In this document: positions 6,606 to 6,689 of the stretch, in pieces | Layout: the number at the start of each line of letters is the position of its first letter | How positions within the stretch are numbered: the stretch's first letter is position 1 | Assembly (NCBI GenBank): GCA_013695925.1 | Contig: JACCZO010000341.1 | Coordinates: 1 to 6,689 of the forward strand | Length of the DNA: 6,689 nucleotides | Reading direction: 5' to 3' | From: Chthoniobacterales bacterium | GTDB lineage: Bacteria; Verrucomicrobiota; Verrucomicrobiia; Chthoniobacterales; UBA10450 | The notes under the pieces: generated by a model | Told to the model about the DNA's origin: nothing | Databases searched by the model: none | The model's input: only the letters and a program-made list of their open reading frames with translations | Translations under genes and position numbers: made by a program

Positions 6606-6689
6606 GAGCCGGTGTATTTCTCCGAGAGCCGCCTGCGCGGCTGGATGTTCCATCAGGCCCGCCAGCAGATGCGCGAGGGAGATTGGTTC
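6426..6689 (+). CDS. GT2-like glycosyltransferase, 5' part (runs off the window)
   Basis: Eighty-eight residues are visible with no stop. MRFHCLLPVRDEADVVAQCL is the first strand and helix of a GT-A nucleotide-binding fold. IYVFDTGSVDHTWEIV (30-45) matches the D-x-G-S-x-D-G-T-type loop that binds the nucleotide in GT2 enzymes. The visible part ends at REGDWF, just where the family's D-x-D metal site would be expected, so the catalytic residues are outside the window. It starts at ATG 6426, sharing one base with the FkbM stop (TGATG), and probably relies on translational coupling. The remnant at 5388-5566 is a close paralogue, including a 21-base exact match. The protein would extend the same cytoplasmic glycan as the other transferases, but donor and acceptor are not deducible. 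Confidence 0.87.
   Translation, partial: MRFHCLLPVRDEADVVAQCLTALLAWSDSIYVFDTGSVDHTWEIVQDFAARDKGVIPLRKEPVYFSESRLRGWMFHQARQQMREGDWF

Noticed and set aside
1..6689. Insertion sequence, CRISPR array, tRNA/rRNA, toxin-antitoxin or defence genes
   Set aside because: No transposase motifs, short regularly spaced repeats, cloverleaf-like stretches or defence domains were recognised on either strand.

Overview
The window is a stretch of a bacterial surface-polysaccharide (O-antigen, capsule or exopolysaccharide) biosynthesis locus. Every gene I can support lies on the + strand. The layout suggests one operon: genes abut or overlap by a few bases (ATGA at 688, GTGA at 2074, TGATG at 6424-6428), and I see no convincing internal promoter or terminator. 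The DNA is moderately GC-rich with Arg/Ala-rich proteins. From memory, the protein families look most like soil or freshwater Gram-negatives, with Verrucomicrobia (Opitutaceae-like) as my best guess and Acidobacteria or Alphaproteobacteria as alternatives. No rRNA or marker gene is present, so the taxonomy is weak inference.

Layout: (1) 62-691, a class I SAM-dependent methyltransferase, intact. (2) 688-2077, a Wzx/MATE-like polysaccharide flippase broken by an apparent extra base in a CCC run at 1530-1532. (3) 2074-3170, a GT4-type glycosyltransferase whose middle seems to have been deleted with loss of frame near 2446-2451; its C-terminal domain stays open from ATG 2460. (4) 3197-3496, a lone C-terminal piece of a second, paralogous GT4 enzyme. 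(5) 3499-5352, an unusual 617-residue protein with two complete GT2 domains in tandem. (6) 5388-5566, a frameshifted N-terminal remnant of another GT2 enzyme. (7) 5575-6426, an FkbM-family methyltransferase, intact. (8) 6426-6689, the start of an intact GT2 enzyme that runs off the window and is paralogous to remnant 6.

How they fit together: glycosyltransferases build a lipid-linked repeat unit on the cytoplasmic face of the inner membrane, methyltransferases decorate its sugars, and the flippase would move it across. In this copy the flippase and one GT4 are broken and two more glycosyltransferases survive only as fragments. The most notable features are this concentration of lesions and partial duplications, and the fused double-GT2 enzyme. 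I found no CRISPR array, insertion sequence, RNA gene or clearly novel defence-type system. The window reads as a rearranging or decaying glycan locus.
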